64,000 nucleotides of DNA from Kitagawia praeruptora (Eukaryota; Streptophyta; Magnoliopsida; Apiales; Apiaceae), in assembly GCA_037693485.1 (NCBI GenBank), contig CM075348.1, positions 11,390,501 through 11,454,500 on the forward strand, written 5' to 3'. Shown one piece after another: positions 31,986 through 44,129 of the stretch; the stretch's first letter is position 1, and each line of letters opens with the position of its first letter. A program made the translations under genes and the position numbers. The notes beneath the pieces were generated by a model. The model was not told the origin of the DNA, ran no database searches, and was given only the letters and a program-made list of their open reading frames with translations.

Positions 31986-32467
31986 GAAATGTTTCAGGTT
32001 TTCCATCATGACTTGTTTTTCAGAGTCGGTACCCTTCCGGGTTTGAACCCTCCTAAGTCCCCTACTTTTATGACTACCAGATTCAGATGGAATGTTTCGT
32101 GTAATCATGTTCCATAGACGACGACAAGTCAAAGGCTATGGTGCCAATCTACGGCTTTGAGACATTAATGGTCTTGTCTCGATCCTGTTCGTCGAATGCT
32201 TCAAGGAATAACCCTTTCCTCTAATTGCGACCACACAATTACATTCGCTTAGCTGGGCATCTCTAGAGATGTACTGCTACCATCTCGTCGAATGACTTGA
32301 CCCCATTCAGAGTTATAATAACTCTTGCTTACTAGCAGTGTCAGTACCTTCTAGGTTTACAAGGGATAGACTCAGATACAACAGTATCATCTATGTAGCA
32401 AAGGTACTACCATTTCATCCTTACAGCTTGTTATTACCACATTGAATACACTTCAAGGGATCTCCTC
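31986..32467 (-). other. element 3 region between pol and 3' LTR
   Basis: Non-coding, 480 bp, without an extra gene. It is a contrast to the long post-pol regions of elements 1 and 4. Confidence 0.6.
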
Positions 32468-35400
32468 TCATGTGTATTGGGTTCCCACTGATGATGAACT
32501 ATGATGGGTTGACAGCCCCATCCCCAACCTCGACTTAAGGACCGCTGCAGGTTCCAGTCCTTTAGTTAAAGGATCAGCTATATTATTCTGAGTTCCTATG
32601 AACTCTACAACAATAATCCTATCAGACACTAAACCCCTAATAGACTTTAGTCTAACTTGGATGTGCCTCTTTGTTTTAGCATTATACTTTTTACTGCTAA
32701 TCTTGTTGATAGTTGTTTTGCTATCACAATGAATAGCAAACGCAGGAAGCGGTCTGCTTACTACAGGTATCGCGGACATAAGTCCGTGTAACCATTCAGC
32801 CTCCGTCCCCGTGGCATCAAGGGCACACAACTCAGCCTCAAAAGTAGACCGAGTTACTATAGTCTGTTTGGTCGACTTCCAGGATATTGCTCCACCTGCT
32901 AAAGTGAACACGTATCCAGTCACCCCATTGGAACCAGACTTCTTAGCTATCCAACTTGCATCACTGTACCCTTCAAGTACACCAGGAAATCTCCTATATT
33001 GCAAACTTAGGTACATTGTACCTTTCAGATATCTAAGTACTCTATCAAGAGTATCCCAATGAGTTCTGTTTGGACAGCTTGTGTATCTAGCCAACTTAGA
33101 CACAGAGTATGAAATATCTGGTCTAGTACAATTAGCAAGATACTGCAAACTCCCTATAATTTGAGAATACCTTAACTGAGACACAGGTACTCCTGAAGTA
33201 TTCTTAACAAGGGAAACTTTAGGATCATAGGGTGTACTAGCAATTCTACACTGTGAATAACCATATTTCTCAAGTATAGATTTCTCTATATAATGAGACT
33301 GCGATAAAGTTATTCCCTCAGCTGACTGTGTCAGCTTGAGACCAAGAATCACACTAGCCTCACCTATATCCTTCATTTCAAAATGCCTTTTCAAGAAAGC
33401 TTTTGTCTCGTTAATAATCTCAATATTGGTTCCAAACAGTAATATGTCATCTACATATAGGCACAAGATGACACACTCACTACCTTTAACTTTGGTGTAG
33501 ACACACTTGTCACTATCATTAATACCATAACTGAACGGCACTATAGTTTCATCAAACTTTTTATGCCAATCCCTAGGAGCTTGTTTCAAGCCATAGATGG
33601 ATTTGATCAACTTACATACTTTCCTTTCGTTACCAGATGCAACAAATCCCTCAGGCTGATCCATATAAATCTCTTCTTCAAGTTCACCATGAAGAAAAGC
33701 TGTCTTTACATCCATTTGATGGATGAAAAGACCATGTACGGAAGCCAATGCTACTAGCATTCGGATTGTTGTCATTCTAGCTACTGGAGAGTATGTGTCA
33801 AAGTAATCAATGCCCTCCATTTGCTTAAAACCCTTAGCTACTAGTCTAGCTTTGTACTTATCTATTGAGCTGTCAGGGTTCAACTTCCTTTTAAAAATCC
33901 ATCTACACCCGATAGTAGAACACCCAGGAGGGAGATCAACTAACTCCCATGTTCCGTTAGAAACAATAGAGTCAATTTTACTCTTTACAGTGCCCTTCCA
34001 GTGCCTAGACTCTGAAGAATCCATAGCTTGTCGGAAAGTTAAAGGTTCGTCCTCGACATTGTAAGTGATAAAATCACTTCCAAAATCCTTGACTATCTTT
34101 GCACGCTTACTCCTTCGTGGTTCCTCTACCTCCTTAGGAGTAGAGCTACTACTAGGTTCCACCCCCACATTTGTCATCTTTTCCACATGATCAGGAATAG
34201 AACTCGATGTGTGAGTAGGATCTTCATTAGAAGTATCTTGAGGCATACCAGTCTTCATAGGGAAAACATCCTCAAAGAACGTAGCATCACGAAACTCAAC
34301 TATCGTGTTTGCCACTATACCATCTATGTCAGATTTTAACACTAAAAATATCATAGTTGTAGTGGTCTCAAGATAGCCCAGAAAGATACAATCAACAGTC
34401 TTCGGACCTAGTTTCTTTCTCTTGTGTTCAGGGACAAGTACCTTAGCAAGGCACCCCTACATACGAAGATACTTAAGACTAGTCTTCTTGCTCTTCCATA
34501 ACTCATAGGGTGTCTTATCCATGTGTTTCAGAGGGACTCTATTCAGAATATGGCAAGCCGTATTCAGAGCTTCTCTCCACATGTATTTAGGCAACCCAGA
34601 ATTAATAAGCATACTATTAATCATATCTTTAAATGTTCTATTCTTTCGCTCAGCAATCCCATTAGACTCAGGTGTGTATGGTGGGGTAACTTCATGAACT
34701 ATACCATTGTTTGCACAAAATTCATTAAAAGCGTTACTCGTATACTCACCACCTCTATCAGATCTCAACCTTTTAAGTACCTTACTAGTTTGTTTTTCTA
34801 CTTCAGTTTTATATATAATGAATTTACTAAGTGCTTCATCCTTATGTCTAAGTAAATAAACATAACAGTATCTACTACTATCATCTATAAAGGTAATGAA
34901 GTATCTAAACTGGTCCTTAGTCAACACACCACCAAATTGACAAATATCAGTGTGTACTAAATCTAACAAGTCTGAATCTCTAACAATATTATGAAAAGGT
35001 TTCCTTATTTGTTTAGCAGACACACATACTTGACATTTAGAATTCTTTTCTATAGTGTGTTTTGGAATCAACTCTAAGTTCATCATATTTTTAAGAGCAC
35101 CAAAATTTAAGTCACCAAGTCTAGCATGCCATAAATCTGAAGATTCAACATAGTTAACAGAAGGAGTAATCTTATTAAAAGCACCCAAAATGGGCTCAAC
35201 ATTTATTAAAAATAAACCATTTGACAAGTAACCCTTGCCAAAGAAAGTACCAGTATGAATAAGAACTACTTTATTACATTTAAGAGAGACTTCAAAACCA
35301 TTAGCTACTAAACAGCTTCCACTTATTATATTTCTACGCATGTTGTGAACATGATGCACTCCCGAAGGAAACTTCAAGTCCACGTTTCCTATTCCATGTA

Positions 35401-35569
35401 CTTGAGCAGCACTTGCGTTCCCCATCGTCACTGTCAAGCTATGACTCTGTTGATAAGATACAAATAAACTAATGTCAGCACAAATATGCACATTAGCTCC
35501 AGTATCAATCAACCATTCATTTGACAGATAAGTGGAAAATAGTACAGGGTTGTAGCCTGTAGGTAACAT
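32468..35569 (-). pseudogene. pol: element 3 pol, interrupted by one stop
   Basis: One frame of 1034 codons holds protease (WLIDTGANVHI), HHCC finger (LWHARLGDLNF then CQVCVSAKQ), integrase (VHTDICQF, LRSDRGGEYTS, GIAERKNRTF), RT (KARLVAKGFKQ, MDVKTAFLHGE, CLYVDDILLFG) and RNase H (HCDSKTTINKI to NNIADPLTKGL). TAG at 34457-34459 interrupts it in the integrase C-terminal region, where Copia proteins normally have Trp (M-stop-GCLAKV). The downstream part has a late ATG at 34354. Catalytic residues of every domain appear present. The frame is shifted relative to the zinc-knuckle segment just upstream. Confidence 0.88.
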
Positions 35570-35879
35570 ACCGGTCTACGTTGGTTTCAGAAGCCAAAGC
35601 CTCACCAACAACCATGTTCGCTACAGGCCCACTTGAGGTTCCAAGCACAGCATTCGCTTGAGCTACCGCCTCGACTTTCTTCGCTTTCTTTGTAGGGCAG
35701 TCCTTACTCCATTGCCCAACCTGCCCACAAGACCAACATGGTTTGTTTGCCTTTGGTTTCTTGGCCTTATCCTTGTCACTCTTAGGTTTATTACTATTAC
35801 CCTTCTTAGAGACAGCCTTCCTTTTCTGTCCTACAGTTGCTACATTTACCTTCGAACTTCCGTGCTCAGTTGGCATCAC
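35517..35879 (-). pseudogene. gag: element 3 gag, zinc-knuckle segment
   Basis: This frame encodes the basic C-terminal part of gag (KKGNSNKPKSDKDKAKKPKA) and a knuckle reading CWSCGQVGQWSKDC. The CCHC spacing is kept, but the histidine is glutamine (CAA), so zinc binding should be impaired. The segment is out of phase with both upstream gag and downstream pol, which share a phase, so two compensating indels bracket it. Confidence 0.8.
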
Positions 35880-36559
35880 ATGTCCCTTTTGGACTTATGT
35901 TGTTCTTGCACCGAGATGTCAAGCATAAGGTTGGTCCAGGTGATCTCTCCTTTCTGTCTTTTCAGGGAGAGAGAGAACTCTTCCAAAGACTTTGGGAGCT
36001 TTTCAATCACACTCATCACCTTAAACTTTTCGGGGAGGTCCATTCCGGACTCCTTCAAAGCATGAACTATCATCTCGAACTCATGCACTTGCTCAGTCAT
36101 GGACTTATTGTCCACCAGCTTGAAATCAAGGAACCTAGCCACAGAATACTTTTCCAGACCTTGTGAGTCAGTATTATGTGTCTCGTCCAGCTTCTCCCAT
36201 AAGAGTTTTGTGGTGTAGGCATCAGAGGAGTACACATCAAACAATGTGTTCGTGAGAGCAGCCAAAATGGCCGCCCTAGCCACCCCATCCTTCTCAGCCC
36301 ACTTCGCAAAACCCTTAACTGAATCAGCCTTCTCTTGATCCACAACCGGCTTCTCATACTCCACGACAGGCCACAAACCCTTTACAGTCAACCACAACTT
36401 CATCCTTTTCTGCCAACGAGAAAAACCAACGCCCCCATTGAATTTCTCCGGCAAGCCAGTTAATTCAACGGGTTGTGGAAAACTGTAAGTGGTCCAATCA
36501 ATGACCCCAAAAGATGCAACCGAACTACCTCTAGCATGAATTTCACTCTCGTTAACCAT
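35876..36559 (-). pseudogene. gag: element 3 gag, N-terminal part
   Basis: ATG 36559 is the likely start (MVNESEIHARGSSVASFG). The frame includes LPEKFNGGVGFSRWQKRMKL, typical of Copia gag N-termini, and a UBN2-type helical domain to IEKLPKSLEEF. It ends early at TGA 35876, where a small insertion shifts the frame. The leader between LTR and ATG is only about 38 nt. Confidence 0.85.
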
Positions 36560-36597
36560 TATGCTAAATACTATATAACAAATTATCTCTTCAAGAA

Positions 36598-37965
36598 TGT
36601 AGGAAATATTAACTAATACAGCAACATAGAGGCAGTTATATATCGTATTGAACAAGCCAAGGCCAAACAAACAATTAACGAAACAAAACATGAAGGTAAA
36701 AAGCATGCATATCAGTAACTGAAAGAACAAATGAATGTCAGAAAATATACCAGCAGCCATAGCTATATCAGTATGTAAAACAAGTAAAACAACAGCTGAG
36801 TCGTCAGGATTTGCTCGAAGTCCTGACTGCTCTTGAAGAGATAATTGCCCCCACTTACAACTGTGTTGGGATGCTTGCAACACCTCTCCCAGGATAAAAC
36901 AGCTCCGAGTACAGTGATCACAACAATCAGAATACTTAACTTCGACTAGCACCTCAGTCGCCGGAAAACCTTAAGTACAAGAAACTATGGAAGGAGGAGA
37001 ACAGAGAGTGTAGAGAAGAGAATGTAGGGTGTGGTATTTAAAACCCAGCAACTTAGCTCTCTATTTATAGGAGAGGCCAAACGTAACTGATGCCACCCAA
37101 TTAATATTTTAACTGTCGATTTACATTTAATAAAATGAAACAACTGATTTAATAAAATAAAAAAGGTTTATTTAATAAATCGTAACTGTTACGTTATATT
37201 TATCCACACAGATCAGTTTTTATTTTAATTATACGAATATATATATATTATCAAATTCTGTTCAGGACTCAACATCAGGAACTGATGTCCGTCCATCAGT
37301 ATTTGATCATCAGGATCTGGTACCGTCAGGACTTGAGGTCCATCAGTATTTGATCAAGCATCAGGATCTGGTAGTACCTTCAGGATTTCATCAGGACTTG
37401 GTCCATCAGTATTAGATGTCTGACCAGTTACTGATTTATTCCAAGTACTGATCCCAATATATATATATATATATATATTTATTCTAATTAAAATATATTT
37501 AAACACATAAATAAAATCCCTCGCCCAAGTCGCCTCGCGTACGCGAGACGCCGAGACATTCGCCCAAATCGCCCTTCGACCGAGCTGACACGACCCGAGT
37601 CGAGACGTGGCGTGGCGAGGCGGGCGGCGGCGCGCGCGCGCGCGTGTGTGCGCGTGGAGCACACAGTAACACCATGCACCATCATACACCTTAGTAGTTG
37701 TACACTACCCATGTGTGTGATTCTATATAAAGCCAACAACCCCCTTTATTTATTTCAATGTGGGACAAATACACATTCTCATTTCAAGCTTATTCAAACT
37801 ACTAACTTCAACTCCATTTCTCTATGGGTTTCACTAAGAAAATTACTTAGACCCATATATGAAAATTTAAGTCCTCATAGTAAGGAACAATTTCCAAACG
37901 TTCAAATTCGGAATTAACATCAAGAACATAAAATACTTATGCTCTAAAAACTCCATTTTCTAACA
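36598..37965 (-). repeat. element 3 5' LTR with promoter
   Basis: It is 1368 bp long. TATAAATAG on the minus strand at 37061-37069 is a clear TATA box, about 470 nt before the LTR end. The outer end has decayed (TGTAGGAAA instead of TGTTGGAAG). A CpG-rich block lies at 37520-37662. A second TATA-like CTATATAAAG faces the plus strand at 37722-37731. Confidence 0.92.
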
Positions 37966-37970
37966 TATGC

Positions 37971-38357
37971 ATGCATACATTGCTTATAAATTTGATAAAA
38001 CTTCGAGTGACAGAAGTGTCATTGTCCAGAAAATATGTCTAATTAACTAAACTAAAAATTTATAATGTATATTTTTTTGTGGAGAGTTTGAAGTTATTAA
38101 ATTGAGAATTTGCCTTTCAAAATTTATCTTATTAAATTACAAGATATATTGTTACACAATAAATATTAAAATATATATCATGTTTACTAAAATATATATT
38201 ACCATCATTCAGAAAATTTAAAAAATTATTTATCAAATAATATCATTCAATTCATTTACCATGCAGATTATCATTCATTTAAAATTTTAACTATTCAAAA
38301 ATTATTGTTCAAATTTAACAAATGACCCATAACATCAAATTACAGAGTAGCACTTCA
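37971..38357. other. AT-rich intergenic
   Basis: No coding frame or element found. Confidence 0.5.
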
Positions 38358-38613
38358 TGGAGAACCACCTTATTTTTTTTGATTCTGTAGCAAAACCAAA
38401 ATTTTTCAAAAAATATTTTTTTTGATACTGTAGCAAAACCAAAATTTTCAAAAAAAAAAAAAATCTGAAGCTACCACGTCATCGTTGACGTCAACACCTG
38501 TCCAGGTGTTTTTTTTGTAGAACAAAAAAAACTGCTTTTTTTATAGAACAAAAAAAAATAGAAATTTAGTTCTGTCATATAATCAGAAATTAGTATGAAT
38601 AAGTGGTTCTCCA
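38358..38613. mobile_element. MITE-like inverted-repeat element
   Basis: TGGAGAACCACCTTATT at the left pairs with AATAAGTGGTTCTCCA at the right with one indel. The 256-bp unit contains a direct duplication of a CTGTAGCAAAACCAAAATTTT segment (near 38386 and 38430). I could not define a target-site duplication, so the superfamily is unassigned. Confidence 0.6.
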
Positions 38614-39119
38614 CGTCCTTTAGAACAATGACCTCAAATTACATACCAAAAGGATTGTATTTAAAAGTTCTAAACACTTTAAAGTTTTCTTTTCGGACAT
38701 TTAAAGTTTTATTGTCTAAACTTCCGGGGAATCTCTTTCCTTAGGTTACAATCTATTGATTGGCTAAGCATACTTTTCGGTTAGATGATAAGTTTTTGTG
38801 GATGAAAGAAATCTTTCAAGACCCGAGTACTTTCGACTTCTTATTAATGAAAATTCTCATTCTTGGCAAAAAAAAAAAGTTCTAAACCGAAATATTGAAA
38901 TGTTATCCATTTGATTTTCGATAAGATTATCCTAATTAATAAATAAGAAAAAAAATAAAATTTAATGGTAAGTAGTCAATTGCCTTTTCTAATTAAAATA
39001 TATTACTTTTTAATCAAAAGATATTACTTTTTATAAACACCTAAAAATATTAACTATACCATATCTTCCAATCATTAACATTTATTTTCTAATCAAAATA
39101 ATTTATCTTTTAATTTAAA
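38614..39119. other. AT-rich intergenic
   Basis: No gene. A run of A at 38869-38878 follows transcript-like text and could be the tail of an old retroposed sequence; the boundaries are unclear. Confidence 0.4.
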
Positions 39120-40829
39120 ATAGAGCTATCTGCCAAAAAATCCATTGAACTTTTCCTAATTTTGCAGTTTAACCATTGAAGTTTTTTTGTTGCTAATTTA
39201 ACCAACCACATTTCCAAAATTATGCAAAATTTAATCATGGTTAGCAAAAAAAAAGTGACGTGACACTCAGAAAAAGCCCTGATAGAGTATATTTTTATAT
39301 ATATTCTAGATGATTTTATTCTCATATTTATTGTGTTTTGCATTGATTTGGATTTTTATTTAATAGATTTTATTGTTTTATTGTAGGAAATAAAGAATTC
39401 ATGACTTGGAAGGATTTGGAGCAAAAAGAGCTATTTTGGAGATAAAATAGGAGAAAATTCGTATTATTGGGCTACACGGGCTGTGCTACACTGTTTTGGC
39501 CATATCTTGAGTTCCAGAAGTCAGAATTTGACGATCTTACTGTCCACGCGAAGCTTGTGGAATTATCTTTAATTCAGAGGTGGTCCAATAAGCAAAATCC
39601 AGTTGGAAGAGCCCCGAAACAGAGGAGTAAATATAGTTACGAATTTTAATTAAGGAATCCTATTCAGTTATGGAATCCTACTTGTAATTTGTTTAGAGTA
39701 TTAAAATATTGGGCAAGACTTTTATAGCCTATATAAACACATCTAGGGTATTATTTTAAGGGTATTCATAACCTATTTTCATTACTATTCATATTTTTAG
39801 ATCTAGAACTATTTTAGAGATAGACTTTTGAGAGAAAAGGGAGAGAATCAATTGGAGAAGAAGATTGAAGGAAGGAGCGAAGGAATTCATCCGGAGTTCA
39901 AGACACTTCAAGATTTGTATTCTTTGTTCTTAAATTCTAAACTCATGATTTGTGGTTTTTATATATATATACTTGTTTTGATCAATTATGAGTAGTTAAT
40001 TCCCTTTATCCAAGAGTTGGGTAGTATTCGTTGATTTATCGAGTTTGTTTGATTTCTCTTGTTATTGTTAATCTGTCATTGAGCGCTTTATACAATTAGA
40101 AGAGTAGCTAACTTTTGATTGTATCTTAGGAGTTGTGATAACTTGGAAGAGGAGTTGCAATTCTAGTACATGATATGATAGACATAATTCAAGTATTTGA
40201 TTGGAAGATTAATATGCGAATTGTGAAACATATGATCCTTGGTTTTAATAGTTTATGATTATATCTTGATTGTATCATGGAAGTGACAATTAGGTGTAGT
40301 TGTAGGCACTATAATCTACCTTGGAAGAGGAGGTTGTAAATCTTAGAAGGATTGTTTTTAACGAACAAGAGACACAAATTAGACATTCTTGGTAGTCAAT
40401 TGAAGAACCCCAAATCTTGGATTATTTTCTCTCATCGTTATTATATAGTTTTTATTTGTTTATTAGTTTAATTTAGTTAATAATCATAATCACCAATCTA
40501 TTCTTCCACACTTCTGAATTGCAAGAGATAAGAAACTTGAACTTGATATTACATTCAGTCCTTCCCTGTGAACGAACACATAAAAATACTACTAACAAGC
40601 CCTAATCGAAACATATAAGCATTGCAAACTCAGAGAAGGCCCTTATATGTTTCTATTAGGACTTTTTCTGGTTGCCACGTCACTTTTTTTGTTAACCATG
40701 ATTAAATTTGGGGCCAAGTTTAGAAACAGTGTTTTGGAATGATATTTGGGGGCAAGTTTTTGAGCTGTGATATTTGGGGTCATTTAGCTTCAAATTATGA
40801 TATTAGGGGCCTTTTCTCGTATGTCCAAC
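39120..40829. mobile_element. foldback element with long inverted arms, inside a Gypsy gag
   Basis: The left arm (to about 39310) contains TTTAATCATGGTTAGCAAAA and AGTGACGTGAC, then AGAAAAAGCCCT. The right arm (40640-40829) has the reverse complement, with GTCACTTTTTTTGTTAACCA and GGACTTTTTCTGG. The 1.3-kb interior has no coding frame over 60 codons. A second small inverted repeat (40598-40619 against 40643-40664) lies at the right arm's inner edge. The right arm ends where the Gypsy gag homology at 40838 begins, so it appears inserted in that fragment. Confidence 0.55.
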
Positions 40830-40837
40830 ATGATGTA

Positions 40838-41571
40838 AGTTTAAATCCACTTGTATGTTCGTTCCTCTTCTTACCATCTTCGTCTTTCTTCTTCTTTGCA
40901 TCTACCAAACCCCTTTCAACCACAAAAGCCTTATTAAGCACTTGCTCGTACGTACCTAGCTCAAAATTGTCAACCGCATGCCTAATGTCAGCCCTAAGTC
41001 CCTCTTCAAGTCTTCTAGCACGACTAGCTTCGTCTACAACCAGAGTAGGAGCGTAATTAGAGAGCTTCGCAAACTCTACTTCATACTCTATCACTGTATT
41101 GTCTCCTTGCTCAAGTCTGATAAAATCTCTCTCTTTTTGGACGCGCACAGTTCTCGGAAAATACTTATCAGTCAATGTAGCCTTGAATCTTTCCCAGGTC
41201 ATAGGGTGAGGATTTCCTTCGTTTCTTCTCTGCTCCATCAGCCACTAGTCATAAGCACTGCCCTGCAACTGATACACAGCTAAAGTCACTTTCTATGCAT
41301 CATTACTTCCCATCAGCTCAAACGCCTTTTCCATCTCTTGTGTCCATTTTTCGACTATAGCTGGATCTGTTGCACCATCAAAAATAGGAGGATTTAACCG
41401 CTTGAACTCCGATAAAATGCTTCGTTGAGCCGGTTGCTGGTTCCCAAAGAGTGTAGCTATGGTTTTCGCTAGCTGGTTAAACATATTTCCCCCATCATTG
41501 TTGTTGTTGTTGCCGTTGTAGTTGTAGTTGTATCCATTGCCCCTACCTCGGCCTCGACCTCGAGTGCTCAT
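40838..41571 (-). pseudogene. gag: Gypsy gag fragment
   Basis: The frame starts MSTRGRGRGRGNGYNYNYNG at 41571 and contains the retrotransposon gag domain (FKRLNPPIFDGATDP, WTQEMEKAFELM, ERFKATLTDKYFP, FAKLSNYAP, RRLEEGLRADI), typical of chromovirus-type Ty3/Gypsy elements. TAG stops at 41293-41295 and 41245-41247 interrupt it, the second next to a conserved Trp. It is truncated before the zinc knuckle by the foldback element. About 190 bp upstream of the start looks like its leader. Confidence 0.88.
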
Positions 41572-41804
41572 GTTTCCTTACTTCCCTTCACAATTAAAAT
41601 AAGACTTTTAGATGCACAACTAATGATCACATAGCACACAAAATCAAATAACAAAAAAAAACCATACATGTCAAAATTCACATAGGCGAGAACATCATTC
41701 CAAAATTTAATTCACTACCCTATGGGTCAATCCTAAGCGGAAGTCTACAGGATCGTAAAACGCTCCCTAGGAAATGTACTAGTCCCATACCTAATACATT
41801 CCGA
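41572..41804. other. Gypsy leader remnant and inversion junction
   Basis: On the minus strand this looks like the leader of the gag fragment. Near 41800 it abuts plus-strand integrase sequence, so an inversion or two separate insertions meet here. Confidence 0.4.
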
Positions 41805-42609
41805 AGAGAAGTACAGCATTTCATCCGCAGTCAGATGGTCAGTCAGAGAGGACGATTCAGACTTTAGAAGATATGTTGCGAGTGTGTGCATTGGAATGGT
41901 TTGGAAATTGGGATGAGTATTTACCGTTGGTTGAATTTGCAAACAATAATAGTTGGCAGGCAAGCATTGGTATGACTCCTTTTGAGGCATTGTACGGACG
42001 CAAGTGTAGGACACCGACATGTTGGAATGAAGTGGGAGAGAAACTTTTGGAAGGTCCCGATTTGGTTCAGATCACTACTAATAAGGTAGCATTTGCTTTG
42101 GAGAAGCTCAGACAAGCACGATCCAGCAAAAGAGTTATGCAGATAAGGGTAGACGAGAGTATGAGTTTAAGGTTGGAGATAAGGTCTTTCTTAAAGTATC
42201 TTCGACGAAGGGCATTCAACGTTTTGGTCAGAAAGGTAAACTGAGTCCAAGATATATTGGTCCTTTTGAGATTCTTGAGAAGGTTGGAGCAGTGGCATAT
42301 AGGGTTGCTTTGCCACCACAGTTGTCGCGGGTACATAACGTATTTCACGCATCGGTTTTGAGGAAGTATGTTTATCATCCACATCATAATCCTTTAGACA
42401 CCTTCGACGAGGACTTATTTTATGAAGAGGAAGCTGAAGCTATATTGGCGAGAGAGGAAAAGGTTATGCGTAAAAAGACGATTCCTTTTGTGAAAGTCCT
42501 TTGGAAAAATCACGATGCTCAAGAAGCTACGTGGGAGATGGAGGATTCTGTTCGCACAAAGTATCCTTATCTTTTTGATTCAGGTGCGTTATTTGAATTT
42601 CGAGGATGA
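41805..42609 (+). pseudogene. pol: Gypsy integrase C-terminus with chromodomain
   Basis: FHPQSDGQSE, then QTLEDMLRVCALEW and FANNNSWQASIGMTPFEALY, are the end of a chromovirus integrase core. After a frameshift near 42120 the reading continues with SPRYIGPFEILEKVGAVAY, SRVHNVFHASVLRKY and a C-terminal chromodomain-like segment (FVKVLWKNHDAQEATWEME). Chromodomains of this kind direct integration to heterochromatin. Everything upstream of the catalytic glutamate region is missing. Confidence 0.9.
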
Positions 42610-43160
42610 AATTTTTTAAGGGGGGAAGAATATAATACCGCAATATTTTTATTTAATTATTGAATGATCTAAAGTTTAGACAATATAAATTATGTTAAAT
42701 ATTATATTTGTTTTTATTTTTAATTCTAGGAGGATCTAGAAATTAGAAATGGAATTCTAGTTAAATTCTATCAAAACGTTGATAAGGCCATTAGTTTAAT
42801 TTGATATACTTCCGGAACCTTCTCTTCGGTAGGTTATACCTATCTAACATCTTACTAGTTTTATAAATACAGAATGATACCTAATTTGGAGAGGTGTACA
42901 TCTACCCATTGTACTAATCGAATAGAAGCTTTCAGTTCAGGCATATTTGTAATATATGTATTATTTTATTTGCTGGCCGGTGGGCTGCATGTATAGAGTA
43001 TAGACTGACCTTCGTTTACATTTGTAGTGATACGGGAGGATTAATCTGAGGCATATGTATCTATATTTGGCACTACGTACTTTGTACTAGAAGTATGTAT
43101 GAGTTTATTATATTATATTAAATAACGATTGTAATTAATGTTAATTTAATATTTTGTATA
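42610..43160 (+). repeat. Gypsy purine tract and 3' LTR remnant
   Basis: After the pol stop the tract TTTTTTAAGGGGGGAAGAAT (42610-42629) leads into TATAATACCGC, a decayed form of the usual LTR start. The LTR's far end could not be fixed, since no second copy is in the window. Confidence 0.6.
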
Positions 43161-43258
43161 TATAATTTCAGTGTTGTGCCTGTCCAATCCATACTTTCAA
43201 TTTCGGGTCTCTCACTCCAAACCATTTGTAAGTTCCAAAATACTCTTTTATTTGTTAT

Positions 43259-44124
43259 TGATAAAATATTCTCAAAATATTCTCAAGTTTATCTTCTCAT
43301 TCACAATTGGAGGCACTCGCCTCCAGTTTATTACAATACATCACAATTATATATATAGCAAATCCCTAATTCTCAATAATGGAAATTAACATATTAAGTG
43401 AACTCTCCCTATTTACTAATAATACAATAAAGGCAATTCTTCATATTTTCTCACAATAATATATATTAACATATATGTCAACATCCCCCCTCAAACTCAC
43501 GATACTCAATCGAGAGTTTGCCAAAATAAAAAAAAAAATTGAATCATCCGTTCCAATCGTCATAATCATCCGCTTGAATCAGCTTCTCATTGTGATCAAT
43601 TTTTCATCCTCGTTTTCATCATCTTTGTCCTCATCGCTATCTTTGTTTACGCTGTCACAATAATTCTCAAAGTTTTTCTTGTCTTTTAGGATAGTCTTTT
43701 CCACAAATCCATCATCGACTTGCTTTCTTCTTGTCTTCAACTTCGTAATCAAAATTTTCCTTTTCTTCCACATTCAAGAACTCTCGTAGTTTTTTTCACC
43801 CACAAACTCTTGTATGATCTTTTTTCATCTCACCCACGAACTCTCGCGGGATCTTTTTCTCTCACCCACGAACTCTCGCGGGATCTTCTCACACCCACGA
43901 ACTCTCGTAGGTTTTTTAAATAGTCGCAAAGTCTCTTCTCATTAATGGGGAAGGCACTCGCCTCCAGTTTATTACAATACATCACAATTATTTATATAGC
44001 AAATCCCTAATTCTCAATAATGGAAATTAACATATTAAGTGAACTCTCCCTATTTACTAATAATACAATAAAGGCAATTCTCCATATTTTCTCACAATAA
44101 TATATATTAACATATATGTCAACA
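43259..44124 (-). mobile_element. TRIM-like miniature LTR element
   Basis: The left LTR is 43259-43483, starting TGATAAAA and ending TGTCAACA. A second copy, truncated at its inner end, runs from about 43930 to 44124. Target duplication GTTAT lies at 43254-43258 and 44125-44129. The purine tract TTTGAGGGGGGA sits next to the left LTR on the minus strand, so the element reads minus. The interior is only about 450 bp and has no gag or pol. Confidence 0.8.
43784..43920. repeat. minisatellite inside the TRIM
   Basis: Four to five copies of a roughly 30-bp unit with core CACCCACGAACTCTCGCGGG and a pyrimidine-rich spacer. Unit length varies slightly. Confidence 0.85.
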
Positions 44125-44129
44125 GTTAT

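Larger units (their letters stand above)
30684..37965 (-). mobile_element. element 3: older Copia retrotransposon
   Basis: It is 7.3 kb long with LTRs of 1282 bp (30684-31965) and 1368 bp (36598-37965), flanked by target duplication TATGC (30679-30683 and 37966-37970). Gag and pol read on the minus strand in Copia order (protease, integrase, RT, RNase H). The LTRs differ by many substitutions and by indels, including a roughly 110-bp block containing a (TA)n run at 37458-37479 present only in the right LTR. Gag is frameshifted, a zinc-knuckle histidine is replaced, and pol has one stop. It is an inactive, intermediate-age copy. The Copia lineage was not assigned. Confidence 0.93.

Noticed and set aside
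39467..39649. 60-codon frame inside the foldback element
   Set aside because: Too short, with no domain and no conserved partner.
43784..43920. CRISPR-like array of spaced repeats
   Set aside because: Units are contiguous and diverged, with no unique spacers, inside a plant LTR element; it is a minisatellite.
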